DNA of 64,000 nt from Aedes albopictus (GCF_035046485.1 NC_085136.1:297577080-297641079); one strand, 5' to 3'; counted from the first letter of the stretch, positions 1 through 10,289 are shown. The notes: a model not told the origin generated them from the letters alone. A program made the numbers and translations.

Positions 1-1924
1 AGTGAGCGACTTTGCTTAAAGATAGAACAAAAATCGATTTCAAATCATCAACCTTGTATGGAAAGTCGAAAAAATTTCCGCTCTACTGTAATTTTTTTCT
101 TTTGCGTTTTCGAACTCAGGGCATGATTCTACACCAAAAATAATCATCAGCTTACCGAGTTCAAAAATGCTGTAAACTAGTGTAATAAATTCGTTTGAGT
201 ACATGAAGGTTACCTAGCCGTTACAACTTACTATTGCGTCCATTTAGCTCCAAATAACCGTTTTATACCAACCACACCCCAACTTTTCTGCTCCCAGATT
301 CCATTTTTATTATTTATTAGGACCCCTTTGCCGCCGAGAGGAACCATGCGAGTCGGGGCCCGCTCAATAGCGCCAAACGACAAGTGTTTTCCGACTGACT
401 GTGAGCGCCGATTCCAATGGAATTCCTCCAGAAGTAGAGTAATGGAGTTTTATCTGCGGCGGCGCCGAGTGTGTAAAAGTGCAAGCAGTAGCAGCAGTGT
501 AGTGTGGCTTGAATGGCATGACCGGATCACCAACAGTAGAAACGTATGACCGCGCACAAGGTGGCAATGAATTCCTCGGCTTTATGATTTCTGCTGCCTA
601 CAAGTCAAATTGAATCAGTTCATATAGCTGTCGGAGAAAAAGAAAGTGCGCAGATTGGAATATTTTACGTTTGTAGTGTGTTACGTGGAATGCCTCGGTA
701 ATTATAAAGTTCAAAATTTTCATTCGTAAATGTATAAATGCTTGCGAGTATTCAAAATTATTTTGTGGAAAGGTACAGGTAAGATACTCTATGCCCAAGG
801 AAGTCAAGGCAATGTACATTACTAGAATTTACTACACGTCGTAAAGCCTCTACATAGTTATCTCCAAGGTTATCTCTTGTAACGATTATTTTATATTATA
901 GTTTCTATCCCTTCACTTGCGTCACATAATCCTTTCATCCAATTGAAATCCTCCGGTGGGGATCAACCAAGGGATCAACCCAAAGAGTGAAAACAAACAA
1001 ACACTTTTCTTTTCCGTTCTTCGGGGTTCCGTCTTCCTCCTAAACACAACCGAGATTCCCATGGCCGCCCCGTCACCGTCAACCGAGCGGCATCCAAAGC
1101 AATATGTACCTAATGTAGAAACACGCTCACACCTCTATAATGATGATGCATTGACGCTTCTGCATCCATCTCTTGGCGCCTATGGTACTTTTCTCATCGT
1201 TTTCGAGTTTTTACAACCGATGGCTTCTCCTACAGGGATGTAGGTATGGTGATGATTATGATGATGATGATGATGACGGTGATGAACCACAAATCATCCA
1301 TACTGCAGCCAAGGGTCAACAACGTGCGAAGGTTGAACGTGGGGTTTTGGCGTGGCGGCGTTGGTTGTGTTTTACTGTTGTTTCTTTTTTTATATCCCAT
1401 AGACTCCGGTGATGGATGTCGCCTGTGGTAGGGCCAATAGAGATGTTGTTGTCACTCTGTTGAGGGGAAAAAAGGATATTCGTGGAAGTTAGATTTGTTC
1501 ATTGTAGGGAACATTTCTGTAGTTCCGAAAACGGGCTGGTCTGGTCGACAATTACAGATCTGTATAGCAATATTTTAACTAAAGCTCTTTCAGAGGGTGT
1601 TTTCTTCTTCTAAGCCATGGGGAGACAATCTGCTTAACAGACACTCGAACAGAACGTCCAGGTAGTGTCTACCAAAAAAAAAAAAAGTGAAAGCCAGAAC
1701 TACTCTTTCCCCGACTAAACAACATTCCCATGATCACCAAATCCACTCCGGAACCACCAAGAAGACATTGCTTCAGAGAGGGGTTAGTGCACATCGCACC
1801 CTCAACGGTAGCTGCGCAGACTGCAGCAACGAACATCGGTGACCCGCTTTGGGGAGTCCACCTAGGTACCATGCTGACGCTTAGCCAGTTTCTCGAGTGC
1901 TCCTTACCACACCCTTTCAGAGGC
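1..1924. other. Unassigned intergenic DNA
   Basis: I recognise no gene in this stretch. The open frames here are short and overlap on both strands, and none shows a domain, signal peptide or splice pattern I can name. A GAT/ATG trinucleotide run lies at 1248-1284. A poly-A run lies at 1674-1686. The part from about 950 to 1450 is less AT-rich than its surroundings and could be regulatory, but no motif shows this. Confidence 0.4.
1248..1284 (+). repeat. Short GAT/ATG trinucleotide microsatellite
   Basis: About twelve GAT-type triplets in slightly broken tandem order. They explain the poly-Met and poly-Asp runs of the overlapping open frames, which are not coding evidence. Confidence 0.8.
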
Positions 1925-2540
1925 GTTTGAAGAAGCGTAAGGGTCGTTTCAGGGTAGTTTTTGGGAGCTCCTGTGGAATTTGAGAGTGCATAAGGTGGTT
2001 TAAGGAAGCTTCAGCTGCGCTTCAGGGGCATTTCGGGGAAATTTCAGGATGTTTCAGGCAGTGTTGGGAATACTCACTCGCAAGACTTATACTCATTTTC
2101 TACTATCTCAGTTCAGAAGCGATGTTTGTAGGGCATTTACACGGCTGTTTAAAATTTGAAATTTTGCCGAATATAGTAAGAGTCATACACCCATACCAAA
2201 GTCTTGAGAGAATTATGAACACGAGGTGAGTATAAATTACACTCACACCGTAGTAAGTCGCCTTTTTTGATAGCATGCTTCTGAACTGTTACAGTAGCAA
2301 GTGTGTATCACTCACTCCCTAAAGTTAGTCGATCCCACCATTGGTGCCAGGAGGATTTCTTTTGGAGGGGTTGGAACCCTTCTAGAGGCGATTCAAGAGG
2401 CTCAAAGAGCAATTAATAGGAGTGAAACCTCCTGAAACGTCCCTGAATCCACATGAGACCTTCTGAAACCACTTGGATACCCCTGAAACCCCTGAAACCA
2501 CCCTCAAATACCCCCAGTCTCCAGAATGTCCAGTTAACAC
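1925..2540. repeat. Degenerate TTTCAGG / CCTGAAA array, two orientations around a palindrome
   Basis: From about 1950 to 2060 the sequence is rich in TTTCAGGG-type words. From about 2395 to 2525 it is rich in the reverse complement, CCTGAAACC. The palindromic element at 2064-2325 sits where the direction changes. The units are too diverged to give a fixed period by eye. Confidence 0.55.
2064..2325. mobile_element. Palindromic MITE-like element, copy 1
   Basis: The left end reads GGGAATACTCACTCGCAAG. The right end, read in reverse, begins GGGAGTGAGTGATACACAC. The centre contains CACGAGGTGAGTATAAATT followed by ACTCACAC. The same layout and several of the same words occur in the better preserved palindrome at 38969-39334, so the two belong to one family. 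There is no coding capacity. The ends are approximate and I could not define a TSD. Confidence 0.55.
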
Positions 2541-2626
2541 ATCGTATATGGTGGTGGGAGGTCGCCAAAGTGGAGGCACATTCGTGATTTCGTGATAGCT
2601 TAGCACCTCTGAATATATCAGAGACT

Positions 2627-3047
2627 TGTTACGTTTGTAAATTGTTGTGAACATTTTGTCTGTTTATTTTGTATGTTTTACTAAGGTTTGTACATTTGTC
2701 CCTGAAATTTAATGTGCATTTGTAGCGCTCCAAAAATTTCAGGAGCGATCCAGTACAAAACGCACAAGCCGTCCCCTAACACGGACATCAAATTGTAGAC
2801 GGTCTTGTGTTGTTGCCCGAATCTGGATGCCCCCTTAGGATTAGAAATTCCTAGACCAAACACAAGCTATGTAAGCAAGTAACGCTGCAAACAAAAGGCA
2901 ATCCGCCAGAAAAAAAACGATCACAGGATTGACTGATGGACCAAGAACAATAATGAAACCTCGTCATCCTGGGATTGGACTACGTTATCTATTTAGATAA
3001 CTGGGCACAATTAATGTTATCTGTTGCATGTTTGTGTTTTTGTTACA
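2627..3047 (+). repeat. 5' LTR of the TRIM-like element (421 bp)
   Basis: About 414 bp match the start of the 3' LTR at an offset of 1009, with no mismatch that I noticed. It then jumps from GTGTTTT directly to the terminal TGTTACA, so it lacks about 147 bp that are present near the end of the 3' LTR. Reverse-strand 60-codon frames recur in both LTRs only because the LTRs are copies. Confidence 0.85.
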
Positions 3048-3048
3048 T

Positions 3049-3066
3049 TGGCGCCCAACGTGGGGC
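3049..3066 (+). promoter_or_regulatory. Primer binding site, with a second copy at 3107
   Basis: TGGCGCCCAACGTGGGGC follows the 5' LTR. This is the form of a site complementary to the CCA end of a tRNA. A second TGGCGCCCAAC begins at 3107, and between them lies LTR-like sequence (GCGCATTT..GGTTCCAATGTACTTTCCGTTACA). The repeat suggests a duplicated LTR end plus PBS. I did not identify the tRNA. Confidence 0.75.
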
Positions 3067-3470
3067 GTTGCGCATTTATAAGGTTCCAATGTACTTTCCG
3101 TTACATTGGCGCCCAACTAAAAAACCCACGTTCATGTTATAGTTTATTGTTTCTTTGTTGATCCATCTGGTTTAGGTTAGGTAAACTTAGAGTAGATCAG
3201 ATATGAGTGTCCGCAACAGTAAAGATAGATAAAGGCTAAGTGCTTGGTTGATGGAAGTGCTTTGGCCGTTGGTTAATGGCGTTAGATCATACCCTTTGCC
3301 AGGATTCGCTGGCGTTATTAGTTTAAGGTTAGCCTGGTGGCAATTTAACTCGCGGAGTTATCTGGTAAGCGTTTGGCTTACGTATTTTAGTTAGTCTGGT
3401 GACACCAAATAAAATGATCATCGCTGCCATCAACCGACCACTTGGAAGGATGGTAAATAGGAGTTTTTTA

Positions 3471-3617
3471 GAATTTTTCAAGAATCGCGATTTCGATTCT
3501 TGAAAAATTCTTCCGCTGTTGCTGGTGTTGTGTTACATTTGTAATATAGTTAATACGTTGTAAAGTAGTTTTAAGAATTTTCCATGGATTGCATTCTCCA
3601 AGTCATGGAAAATTCTT
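3471..3617 (+). other. Two perfect hairpins in the TRIM-like internal region
   Basis: Hairpin 1: GAATTTTTCAAGAATC (3471-3486) pairs with its exact complement at 3495-3510 across an 8-nt loop. Hairpin 2: AAGAATTTTCCATG (3573-3586) pairs with 3604-3617 across a 17-nt loop. Two perfect hairpins in about 590 bp of otherwise plain sequence suggest an RNA structure such as a packaging or dimer signal. The function is inferred. Confidence 0.75.
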
Positions 3618-3635
3618 CGATTGTTGCATGGAGTG

Positions 3636-4203
3636 TGTTACGTTTGTAAATTGTTGTGAACATTTTGTCTGTTTATTTTGTATGTTTTACTAAGGTTTGT
3701 ACATTTGTCCCTGAAATTTAATGTGCATTTGTAGCGCTCCAAAAATTTCAGGAGCGATCCAGTACAAAACGCACAAGCCGTCCCCTAACACGGACATCAA
3801 ATTGTAGACGGTCTTGTGTTGTTGCCCGAATCTGGATGCCCCCTTAGGATTAGAAATTCCTAGACCAAACACAAGCTATGTAAGCAAGTAACGCTGCAAA
3901 CAAAAGGCAATCCGCCAGAAAAAAAACGATCACAGGATTGACTGATGGACCAAGAACAATAATGAAACCTCGTCATCCTGGGATTGGACTACGTTATCTA
4001 TTTAGATAACTGGGCACAATTAATGTTATCTGTTGCATGTTTGTGTTTTGTACATTTGTAATGTTCCATTTTACTTTTCGTATCCCACTAGTATCAAAAT
4101 AAAATGCGCATTTGTAGGGTTCTATTAGCAGTTGTCTACAGTGTGGTGCCCATCGGGAGCACAATGCATTTGTAGTGCTCCGCAAAACTTTTTTTTTGTT
4201 ACA
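3636..4203 (+). repeat. 3' LTR of the TRIM-like element (568 bp)
   Basis: The first 414 bp repeat the 5' LTR. About 147 bp follow that the 5' LTR lacks, ending in a T run and TTGTTACA. The LTR boundary is fixed by the GACT duplication right after it. Confidence 0.85.
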
Positions 4204-4582
4204 GACTCCCTAAACGCCCCTGAGACCCCATGAAACGTTCTTCAGACCTCATGAAAGGCCTCTGAAACTTTCCCTAATTCAATAAAGACTCCCTAAAATG
4301 CGTCTAGGAACCTCTGAGAATTACTGATATTCCCGGAAACATCTTTTGAAATTTTGCATGTTACGCTTCTGAGATCTCCTGCGTCTCCCTCAAATGCCTC
4401 TGAAACAATCTGAAAAGCCCCTTTTTATTAAAAAAAAATACCTGAAACATCCTGAAACGCCTTCAAAACCCTTTCAGGACCCTGGAACACCCCCTGAAGT
4501 TTAAGAACTGTGCAATAAATTTGAAACTCCCTAAAACGTCTTGAAACTCATAATAATAATAAACTCATACATAATAACGTCC
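4204..4582 (+). repeat. Degenerate CCTGAAA array
   Basis: Loose repeats of CCTGAAACC/CTCTGAAAC words, all in one direction. The same kind of sequence recurs at 19925-20560, 21040-21830, 22080-22610, 43680-44300 and 49600-51880. No gene. Confidence 0.6.
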
Positions 4583-4590
4583 CTGAGACC

Positions 4591-4805
4591 CAGGGATGCC
4601 ATATATACAGATTTATCTGTGTTATACTGATTTTTAAGCATTCATACAGATTTCGTTTCATATGAAATGCAGATTTTTTTGGTATGGGATACAGATTTTA
4701 TTTTTGTATGAGATATAGATTCTTCTCCCAAATTTTGTATGGGATACAGATTTTTGAAAAGAGTGATACATATTTTTCAAAAAAAAAAATCATTTGGCAT
4801 TCCTG
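4591..4805. mobile_element. hAT-like MITE (215 bp)
   Basis: Terminal inverted repeats CAGGGATGCCA and TGGCATTCCTG bound an AT-rich body containing several ATACAGATTT words. The 8-bp duplication CTGAGACC lies at 4583-4590 and 4806-4813. An 8-bp TSD with CAG-type ends is typical of hAT elements. A diverged relative begins at about 55641. There is no coding capacity. Confidence 0.8.
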
Positions 4806-4813
4806 CTGAGACC

Positions 4814-5233
4814 ATCTATTGGTCTTTGAGTGTTCCTCTTGCTCTCATCTATATATTACTACGATAACTACTACCACTACTACTTCTACTTATATCAATT
4901 ACTAATACTTCTAGATACTATAATTACTACTTCTACTACACTGTGCATACGTAACTTTATTTTAATATCAACAACTCAGTTGTAAATACTCTCCAGTGGA
5001 AATCCAAATCTTACGGTAGCCGTCTCAACGCATTCCATATTTGCCTTGTCAAGATTTTATTGTAATACACTGAGAACCTCCAATTTGATAGAATCCATTA
5101 ATTCAAAATCAATTGAGGTACCTCCGTAAAAAAATCGTTACCGAAATGGAAATTCATTAGTTTCGAAACATTTGGAGTAGGTACTGAAGATTAGTGATAA
5201 GGTTGGTTTAGTGGAAAAAAGCAACGAGTGGAG
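4814..5233. other. Unassigned DNA with ACT trinucleotides
   Basis: I see no gene. An imperfect ACT/TAC trinucleotide run occupies about 4855-4940. The rest is plain AT-rich sequence. Confidence 0.4.
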
Positions 5234-5237
5234 TTAA

Positions 5238-5331
5238 CCCTTATGTGGCCGACGGGGTACCCGGGTACACAGCGCCCATTTAAAAACCACGGTGTAGAAA
5301 AAAGCAAAAAAAAATGTCGGGCACATAACGG
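5238..5331. mobile_element. piggyBac-like MITE (94 bp)
   Basis: The ends are CCCTTATGTGGCC and, read in reverse, CCGTTATGTGCCC. TTAA flanks both sides (5234-5237 and 5332-5335). TTAA targets and CCY-type ends are hallmarks of piggyBac elements. There is no coding capacity. Confidence 0.8.
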
Positions 5332-5530
5332 TTAAAGACAGTTTACAGCGTGTTCAGGAGTGAGCAATGACGGTCCATACTGCATATTGTTTACGGGTAA
5401 ACCTATATCCTACGCCATTTTGGCATTCAAAATGGTGACTGGAGGTGTCAGGTACGTAACAAAGGGTTTCAAGGGCTTTTCGGAAGCATTATAAAGGTTT
5501 TAAGAAAAAATTCAGGGGGATCCCAAGAAA
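5332..5530. other. Unassigned DNA with a few TTTCAAGG words
   Basis: No gene seen. From about 5460 there are words like the degenerate TTTCAGG arrays, too few to call an array. Confidence 0.3.
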
Positions 5531-5544
5531 CATTTTGTATTTAA

Positions 5545-5710
5545 TTGCAAAAGCTAGATTTTACAAATACTGGCGTGTGTGAGATATGGACAAATTGGAG
5601 TGGAATTTGCGAAAAAGTAGCTCGTCCTCTCAGTGAGACTCGAACTCACGACTCTTACTCACTAGACAGGCGCGTTTCCAACTACATCACGAGTAGGCCC
5701 GAAGATGTAG
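5545..5710 (-). mobile_element. tRNA-derived SINE-like sequence, reverse strand
   Basis: On the minus strand, an A-box-like TGATGTAGTTGG (complement of 5688-5699) is followed about 43 bp later by a B-box-like GTTCGAGTCTC (complement of 5635-5645). This is the internal Pol III promoter layout of a tRNA-derived SINE. It does not fold as a complete tRNA by eye, and I could not find target duplications, so the ends are approximate. Confidence 0.5.
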
Positions 5711-5912
5711 TGACTAACCTGAATTCATGCTCAGCTTGAACTTCTGAGGTTATCTTTTCCATAGACCGCACTTTCTTCGCATGAACTTTGTAGTCAAATA
5801 GAGGTTTCTAAAACCATTATATGTAAAACCAAAATAAAAGGTATGAGGTAATGACAATTTTGAAAGCCTTTACAAGACTAATTGGCCATCAGAATGTTAT
5901 TGAGGGATTTGC
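5711..5912. other. Unassigned DNA
   Basis: AT-rich sequence between the SINE-like stretch and the next palindrome. No gene or repeat recognised. Confidence 0.3.
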
Positions 5913-5913
5913 T

Positions 5914-6058
5914 CGAAAGTACACGCGGCCTATCGCTTCGGAAAAGTACAGCCGCGGTTTTCACTCCCTGTTTATTTCATCCTTATGGGAAATAACATTG
6001 CGGCGTTTCCTACGGTGCGGCTGTTCCTTTCGAAAACGATAGACCGTGTGAACTTTTG
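5914..6058. repeat. Imperfect palindrome of about 145 bp
   Basis: The left arm has AAAGTACACGCGGCCTATCG and GTACAGCCGCGG. The right arm has their near complements, with GCGGCTGTTCC and CGATAGACCGTGTGAACTTT. Arms are about 65-70 bp around a short centre. It is probably a small MITE, but no TSD is clear. Confidence 0.55.
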
Positions 6059-6342
6059 AACAAAGCCTCTTTTTGAAACATTTCAACGACCGCGCGGTGT
6101 TTACGTTTCAAGAAATCTGACAATATTTAGGATTCAAGGGCGATAGAGCGGGTTTCAGAGGGTTTTCAGAAGCATAATAAGGGGGTTTGATGGACGTTTG
6201 GAAAAGTTTTAGAGACCCTGAACCTTCCTGTAACCTCTCAATCTTTTTCGTGCATTAGTTGATGCTCACCCCATTAACGTAGTGCACATTTTGGGGTCAT
6301 AATGACCCTAATGTACGACTAGAGTTAAATCCTCTATACAGC
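6059..6342. other. Unassigned DNA before the nested cluster
   Basis: No gene. A few TTTCAGAGGG words at 6150-6210 resemble the degenerate arrays elsewhere in the window. Confidence 0.3.
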
Positions 6343-7009
6343 CCCTGACATTAGGGTGGGGCTAATTTTAATAAATGTCTGCGGGATATGATTTCCCATG
6401 TGGAAAGTGATCCACTAGTCGAAATAAGTGAGCTGTACAAAAATGAGCGATTTCGGTTGACATTTAGGGGTGGCGCAAAGGGTTTAAGTAAAATTTTTAC
6501 TAGAACAAACCTCCAAAAAAAATTTCAAAATTAATTTTCAAACATAACATTTCTAGACTAAATCGGTGATTTTTGAAACCCCTTGGTTCCAATAATAATG
6601 TGTTGGCTCCACCAACGAATTGCGTAGTCACAATGTCGAAGATTAATCAGTTTTATTTTCCACCCGATAATCGAATAACTTTGTTCACAGCGGTTTGAGC
6701 GCGGGCTAACTTCGCCCGCCTTTGGTTCAATCATCTGCCAACAGATGTAGTACTCTAAAAAAGGATTGCCAGATAGGAGTGAGCTACTGTCATACTTCGT
6801 TAACACTTCGTTTCCGAAGTGCTCCTTCTTACACTTAAAATACTCAGCTTTCGGCTAGACTAGTTCTTTCTGCTACCGACCATCATTGGGTGATTAGTGC
6901 GCGTCGTGTCCCATAAAGTTTAGTAAAAGTACGGCCGAACCGTCTTATTAGAAGTGGTATAGTTTTCTAATTGGTGTTAATTTGTTCTAGGTTGAAGATA
7001 GGGGAAAAG

Positions 7010-7017
7010 TATATAAA
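7010..7017 (+). promoter_or_regulatory. TATA box of the gypsy LTR
   Basis: TATATAAA lies in both LTRs (7010 and 17701). The sequence about 30 bp downstream (GCAATAGAAAAGAG) is a plausible start region. This would be the promoter of the genomic RNA. The start site itself is inferred. Confidence 0.65.
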
Positions 7018-7644
7018 CCGATCCAGGCAGAAGTGCAATAGAAAAGAGTTACAGATCAAGAGTGCGTAGAATGTAATTGCAAATCATTAGTAAATATTAA
7101 CAATGTTGTTAGTTCGATAGGTTAGATTCCCCACGTGTCAACCGAAAGAAAAGCTATTGTTTGATTGTTAACTGTAAGAAAAAGGTAATTGTTATAGTGT
7201 ATTGTTTGCTCTCAAAGAAGCTTTTGTAAATGTCACCGGGTACAATACTAATGGCTGTGGACAGGTCCTAGTGGGCCTTTTTCTTTCTTATTGTTTTGCG
7301 AAAAGCGATCGTTTGTTGTATCCCCAGATCGAGGATCGGATCCTTCCTCATTCAGCGCACTCTCACACCGAAGTCTCCTAAGGTGCAACCCTACAACGTC
7401 AAGGTCGAGCAGAGATCTGAAGGAAGAGGTCCGAAAGTGAAGCCCCGCCCGCAACGACCACCATTGCGTAGGGCTCCTCCGATGGGAAGACGTCCCCGAT
7501 AGCATCGCATAGCTGATACGTCCTATAACCACAACAAGCAAGAAGGACGCTCGCCGAACCCTCGTTCGGCCATTCGGGTATCGCAAACCTGCCGAAGAGT
7601 TCCTGGCATACCCGCCGGCAGATAGGAAGCCTCGACGTGTCCGG

Positions 7645-8050
7645 CAGTCCGCTGGTAGTCCTGAAGCGCCCGGCGACCCGCTGGTAACCCCGAAGTGTCC
7701 GGTACCCGCTGGTAGTCCCGAAGTGTCCGGCAGTCCGCTGGTAGTCCTGAAGCGCCCGGCGACCCGCTGGTAACCCCGAAGTGTCCGGTACCCGCTGGTA
7801 GTCCCGAAGTGTCCGGCAGTCCGCTGATAGCCCTGAAGCGCCCGGCGACCCGCTGGTAGTCTCGAAGTGTCCGGCAGTCCGCTGGTAGTCCCGAAGTGTC
7901 CGGCAGTCCGCTGGTAGCCCTGAAGCGCCCGGCGACCCGCTGGTAGACCTCCACGTGTACGGCATTTCGCTGGTAGTCCCAAATCGCCCGGCGAACCCGC
8001 CGGCAGAGATCAAGCTCCGAAGTGCCTGGCGACCCGCTGGAAGCCAGCAG
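7645..8050 (+). repeat. 29-bp tandem repeats inside the 5' LTR
   Basis: About a dozen units of the type CGCTGGTAGTCCCGAAGTG plus a TCCGGCAGTC or CCCGGCGACC tail, each 28-29 bp. Units alternate in a higher-order pattern of three. The array is much richer in G+C than the rest of the element. The equivalent array in the 3' LTR is at 18336-18741. Confidence 0.85.
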
Positions 8051-8613
8051 CCGACCCCAATCGGCCAGGGTGAAGAAGTAGCTTCAAGAAGTCCGTCGGT
8101 CTAGAGACCAGACCGCCTTGGTGCACAGGACTGTCCTCAAACATCAAGAGGATCGACCGTAACCTGGAATATTTCAAGTGCCATTGGATTGTCCCGAGAA
8201 CCGCAAGTACCCGGTGTCATGTGACGTTACCCTAATAGCCGATCTTGGCAAATAAATCAGCATGTGTATTTAACCATTGTGAAGTTAATGAGAGCGCATT
8301 CCCTAGAAAGGCACAGTTAGATTAGTCCACCACTTAGCTTTTGTTTCCGCCTTTGCCGGACTCGAAAGGAGTCTTCAAGCCTCGCCTAGGGTGGTCCCCT
8401 CAGAGTCTACTAGTCTGCAGCTTTTGAGTGAATCTTTGTAAGATACTATTTTGCTATTCTTCTTTTGTAGGAATCATCTGTGGGCAAGTGTCGCGTTTTA
8501 CCACTTCACCATGGTGCTCCCCTGGAAGCAAGGACTCGATTACGGTTTTGGTGAGTAGAACTGATTGATTAACGACCCTGTGACAAGAAAAGGAAGAGCT
8601 AGCGAGTTACAAT

Positions 8614-8625
8614 TGGCGCCCAACG
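8614..8625 (+). promoter_or_regulatory. Primer binding site of the gypsy element
   Basis: TGGCGCCCAACG starts two bases after the 5' LTR end. This is the tRNA-primed start of minus-strand DNA synthesis. The first 11 bases equal the PBS of the TRIM-like element at 3049. Confidence 0.85.
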
Positions 8626-8760
8626 AAAAGATTTAATTAGTTTATTTCCAACCCCAACAGGGGAGGTGAAAACAGTTGAGCTGTTTCAAAGATTATCTTC
8701 GTTCTCCAAACGAAGAACCTATTGAGTTTGAGAACTGTAAAATTTATCCACACGTTTGAA

Positions 8761-8808
8761 ATGGATGTCGAATTTGATATGCTATACACAAATATGGCCG
8801 TTCATCAC
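8761..8808 (+). pseudogene. gypsy gag, first 16 codons (cut off by an insertion)
   Basis: The ATG at 8761 has a good context (G at -3, G at +4) and opens a frame that runs to 8808, where the nested LTR element begins. Leaving out that element and one copy of its ATCAC duplication puts this frame exactly in register with the gag frame that resumes at 11636. I therefore take 8761 as the original gag start. Confidence 0.75.
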
Positions 8809-9169
8809 TGTAGTGGTTAGGATTGGATTGATTAAATAAATGATTATAATTTATCATGTGTGCAATGAAAATCAAACATTTTGTTTTGAACACCTCTAAA
8901 CGAACCGCGTGCAAACCGGGATAAAGAACAAGAACCGAATGAGAGTTGAATTCGGTTTAAAGCGAGAGAGTGCAAACTATGGAGTGTACTCATTTGATGC
9001 CGCTGCGGCGCGCGGAGAACCGCATAGGAGTGAGAGAGAGGGAGAGAGATTCGTAACCGAGATGGTCGTAGGGGTTCGTAAACTCGGGATGAGGTGAACG
9101 AATTCAGTCTGGTTTCTATTGTAGTATCGATCAGATGTGGAATTTATGCTAGCATCTTTCGTTACGACA
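8809..9169 (+). repeat. 5' LTR of the nested non-autonomous element (361 bp)
   Basis: Nearly identical to 11272-11630. The one difference I see is a GA dinucleotide in the GAGAGAGAGGGAGAGAGA stretch. Its TG..CA ends and the 5-bp TSD outside it define the boundary. Confidence 0.9.
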
Positions 9170-9170
9170 A

Positions 9171-9190
9171 TGGTGCAGCCGGTAGTTGGT
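9171..9190 (+). promoter_or_regulatory. Putative PBS of the nested element
   Basis: TGGTGCAGCCGGTAGTTGG starts one base after the LTR, in the expected place and with the expected TGG start. It differs from the PBS of the two other LTR elements at the left of the window, so this element used another tRNA. The tRNA was not identified. Confidence 0.6.
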
Positions 9191-9589
9191 TTTATATTTA
9201 TTAGGATTTAGTGGAAATCATTCTCAGCCAAAGTGAAGAAATTGTGATGTGGAGATTTTGTCGGTGTTCAAGGTTGGGGTTTTGGTTGGAGTTGCGATAC
9301 GTAAGAGTGCACGGTGCGAACGAGAGGAAAAGTGAATAAACATAAAGGAAATAATAACTGTATGGAATGGCGGACGCTGGAATAGGCCTTTTCACGTGAC
9401 AGATCCGTGCATGCATTTGTTTACAAAGCTTGAACAACAGCTGCTAACACAAACGTGTCATCTTCATAGAGGAACTGTCAAACGCCCGAACAATCAGCTG
9501 ATTTAAGACGTCAAATGAAAAGGCCCATAGCGGTACAGCTCGATGGGGGTGTGCAGGAGAAATTATTTTTTTCTGTCCAACAGACGGAA

Positions 9590-10165
9590 CAAGGAGCAAG
9601 GAGTGTATGGAAAAAACGAGCGAAAAAAAAAATTAAAGAATGTGGGGTCTTAGAAAAACATGTGAAAAAAATCAGAATGTAAGACGAATGAAAAAAAAGA
9701 TGGACGAAAGGCAAGAGACGAGTATTGAGAAGCATTGGTAAAAAAAAAATGAAAAGAGAAGAAAATTGAGATGCATTGGGAAAAAAAATGAGAAATACGG
9801 AATGTGAGACAGAGCCTGGAGAAAAAAATGGAAAAAAGAGGATGGAAAAGAATGGGAAAAAATACGGAATGTGAGACAGAGCCTAGAAAAAAAAATGCAA
9901 AAAAAGAGGATAAAAAAATAAATGAGAAAAAATACGGAATGCGAGCGTAGGGGAAAAAAACAAAAAAAGAGGATGAAAAATAAATGAAAAAAAAATACGG
10001 AATGCGAGACAGAGCCTTGAGAAAAAAAGAAAGCAAAAAAAAAGAGAATGGAAAAAGCATGAGAAAAAAAAAATACGAAATGCGAGACAGAGCCTAGAGA
10101 AAAAAAAGAGGATGGGAAAAAATAGAGAACGCGAGAGAAGCTTGAAAACAAAGAGCAAGAGAAAA
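9590..10165 (+). repeat. A-rich tract with a repeat of about 70 bp
   Basis: The block TACGGAATGYGAGACAGAGCC (first or variant copies at about 9796, 9863, 9933, 9996 and 10073) recurs every 63-77 bp, separated by GAAAAAA-rich spacers. The reverse strand is T-rich and free of stops, giving Phe/Ser-rich frames up to 172 codons that are not genes. Confidence 0.8.
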
Positions 10166-10289
10166 TCTGAAAACGAAGATTCACAGGCAAGAGAACTGTG
10201 TTGAGGTTGGTTGATGAGAAATGTGTTGTTTTCGCTCAGCAACACAGAAGAGAGAATTGCATAGCCTAAAAACAAAGAAGCAAAAAAAG

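Larger units (their letters stand above)
2627..4203 (+). mobile_element. Gene-less LTR retrotransposon (TRIM-like), 1577 bp
   Basis: The element starts TGTTACG at 2627 and ends TGTTACA at 4203. The 4-bp target duplication GACT lies at 2623-2626 and 4204-4207. Two long terminal direct repeats flank only about 590 bp of internal DNA with no reading frame. A primer binding site (TGGCGCCCAACGTGGGGC at 3049) follows the 5' LTR with one spacer base. It must have been moved by another element's proteins. The identical PBS core in the gypsy element at 8614 suggests a Ty3/gypsy helper, but that is inference. I see no clear polypurine tract before the 3' LTR. Confidence 0.85.
6574..8611 (+). repeat. 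5' LTR of the gypsy element (2038 bp)
   Basis: It matches 17265-19303 at an offset of 10691, with one 1-bp indel cluster near 8165 and about ten visible mismatches. It contains a TATA box at 7010, a GC-rich array of 29-bp repeats at 7645-8050 and an AATAAA-type site near 8251. Minus-strand open frames of up to 244 codons over the repeat array are explained by the stop-poor repeats. Two kilobases is long for a gypsy LTR. Confidence 0.93.

Noticed and set aside
7248..8013. Minus-strand frames of 143-244 codons, repeated at 17939-18704
   Set aside because: They lie in the stop-poor 29-bp repeats of both gypsy LTRs, overlap in all frames, and show no domain.
9511..10275. Phe/Ser-rich minus-strand frames resembling membrane proteins
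   Set aside because: They are the complement of an A-rich tract with a 70-bp repeat inside a non-autonomous LTR element.
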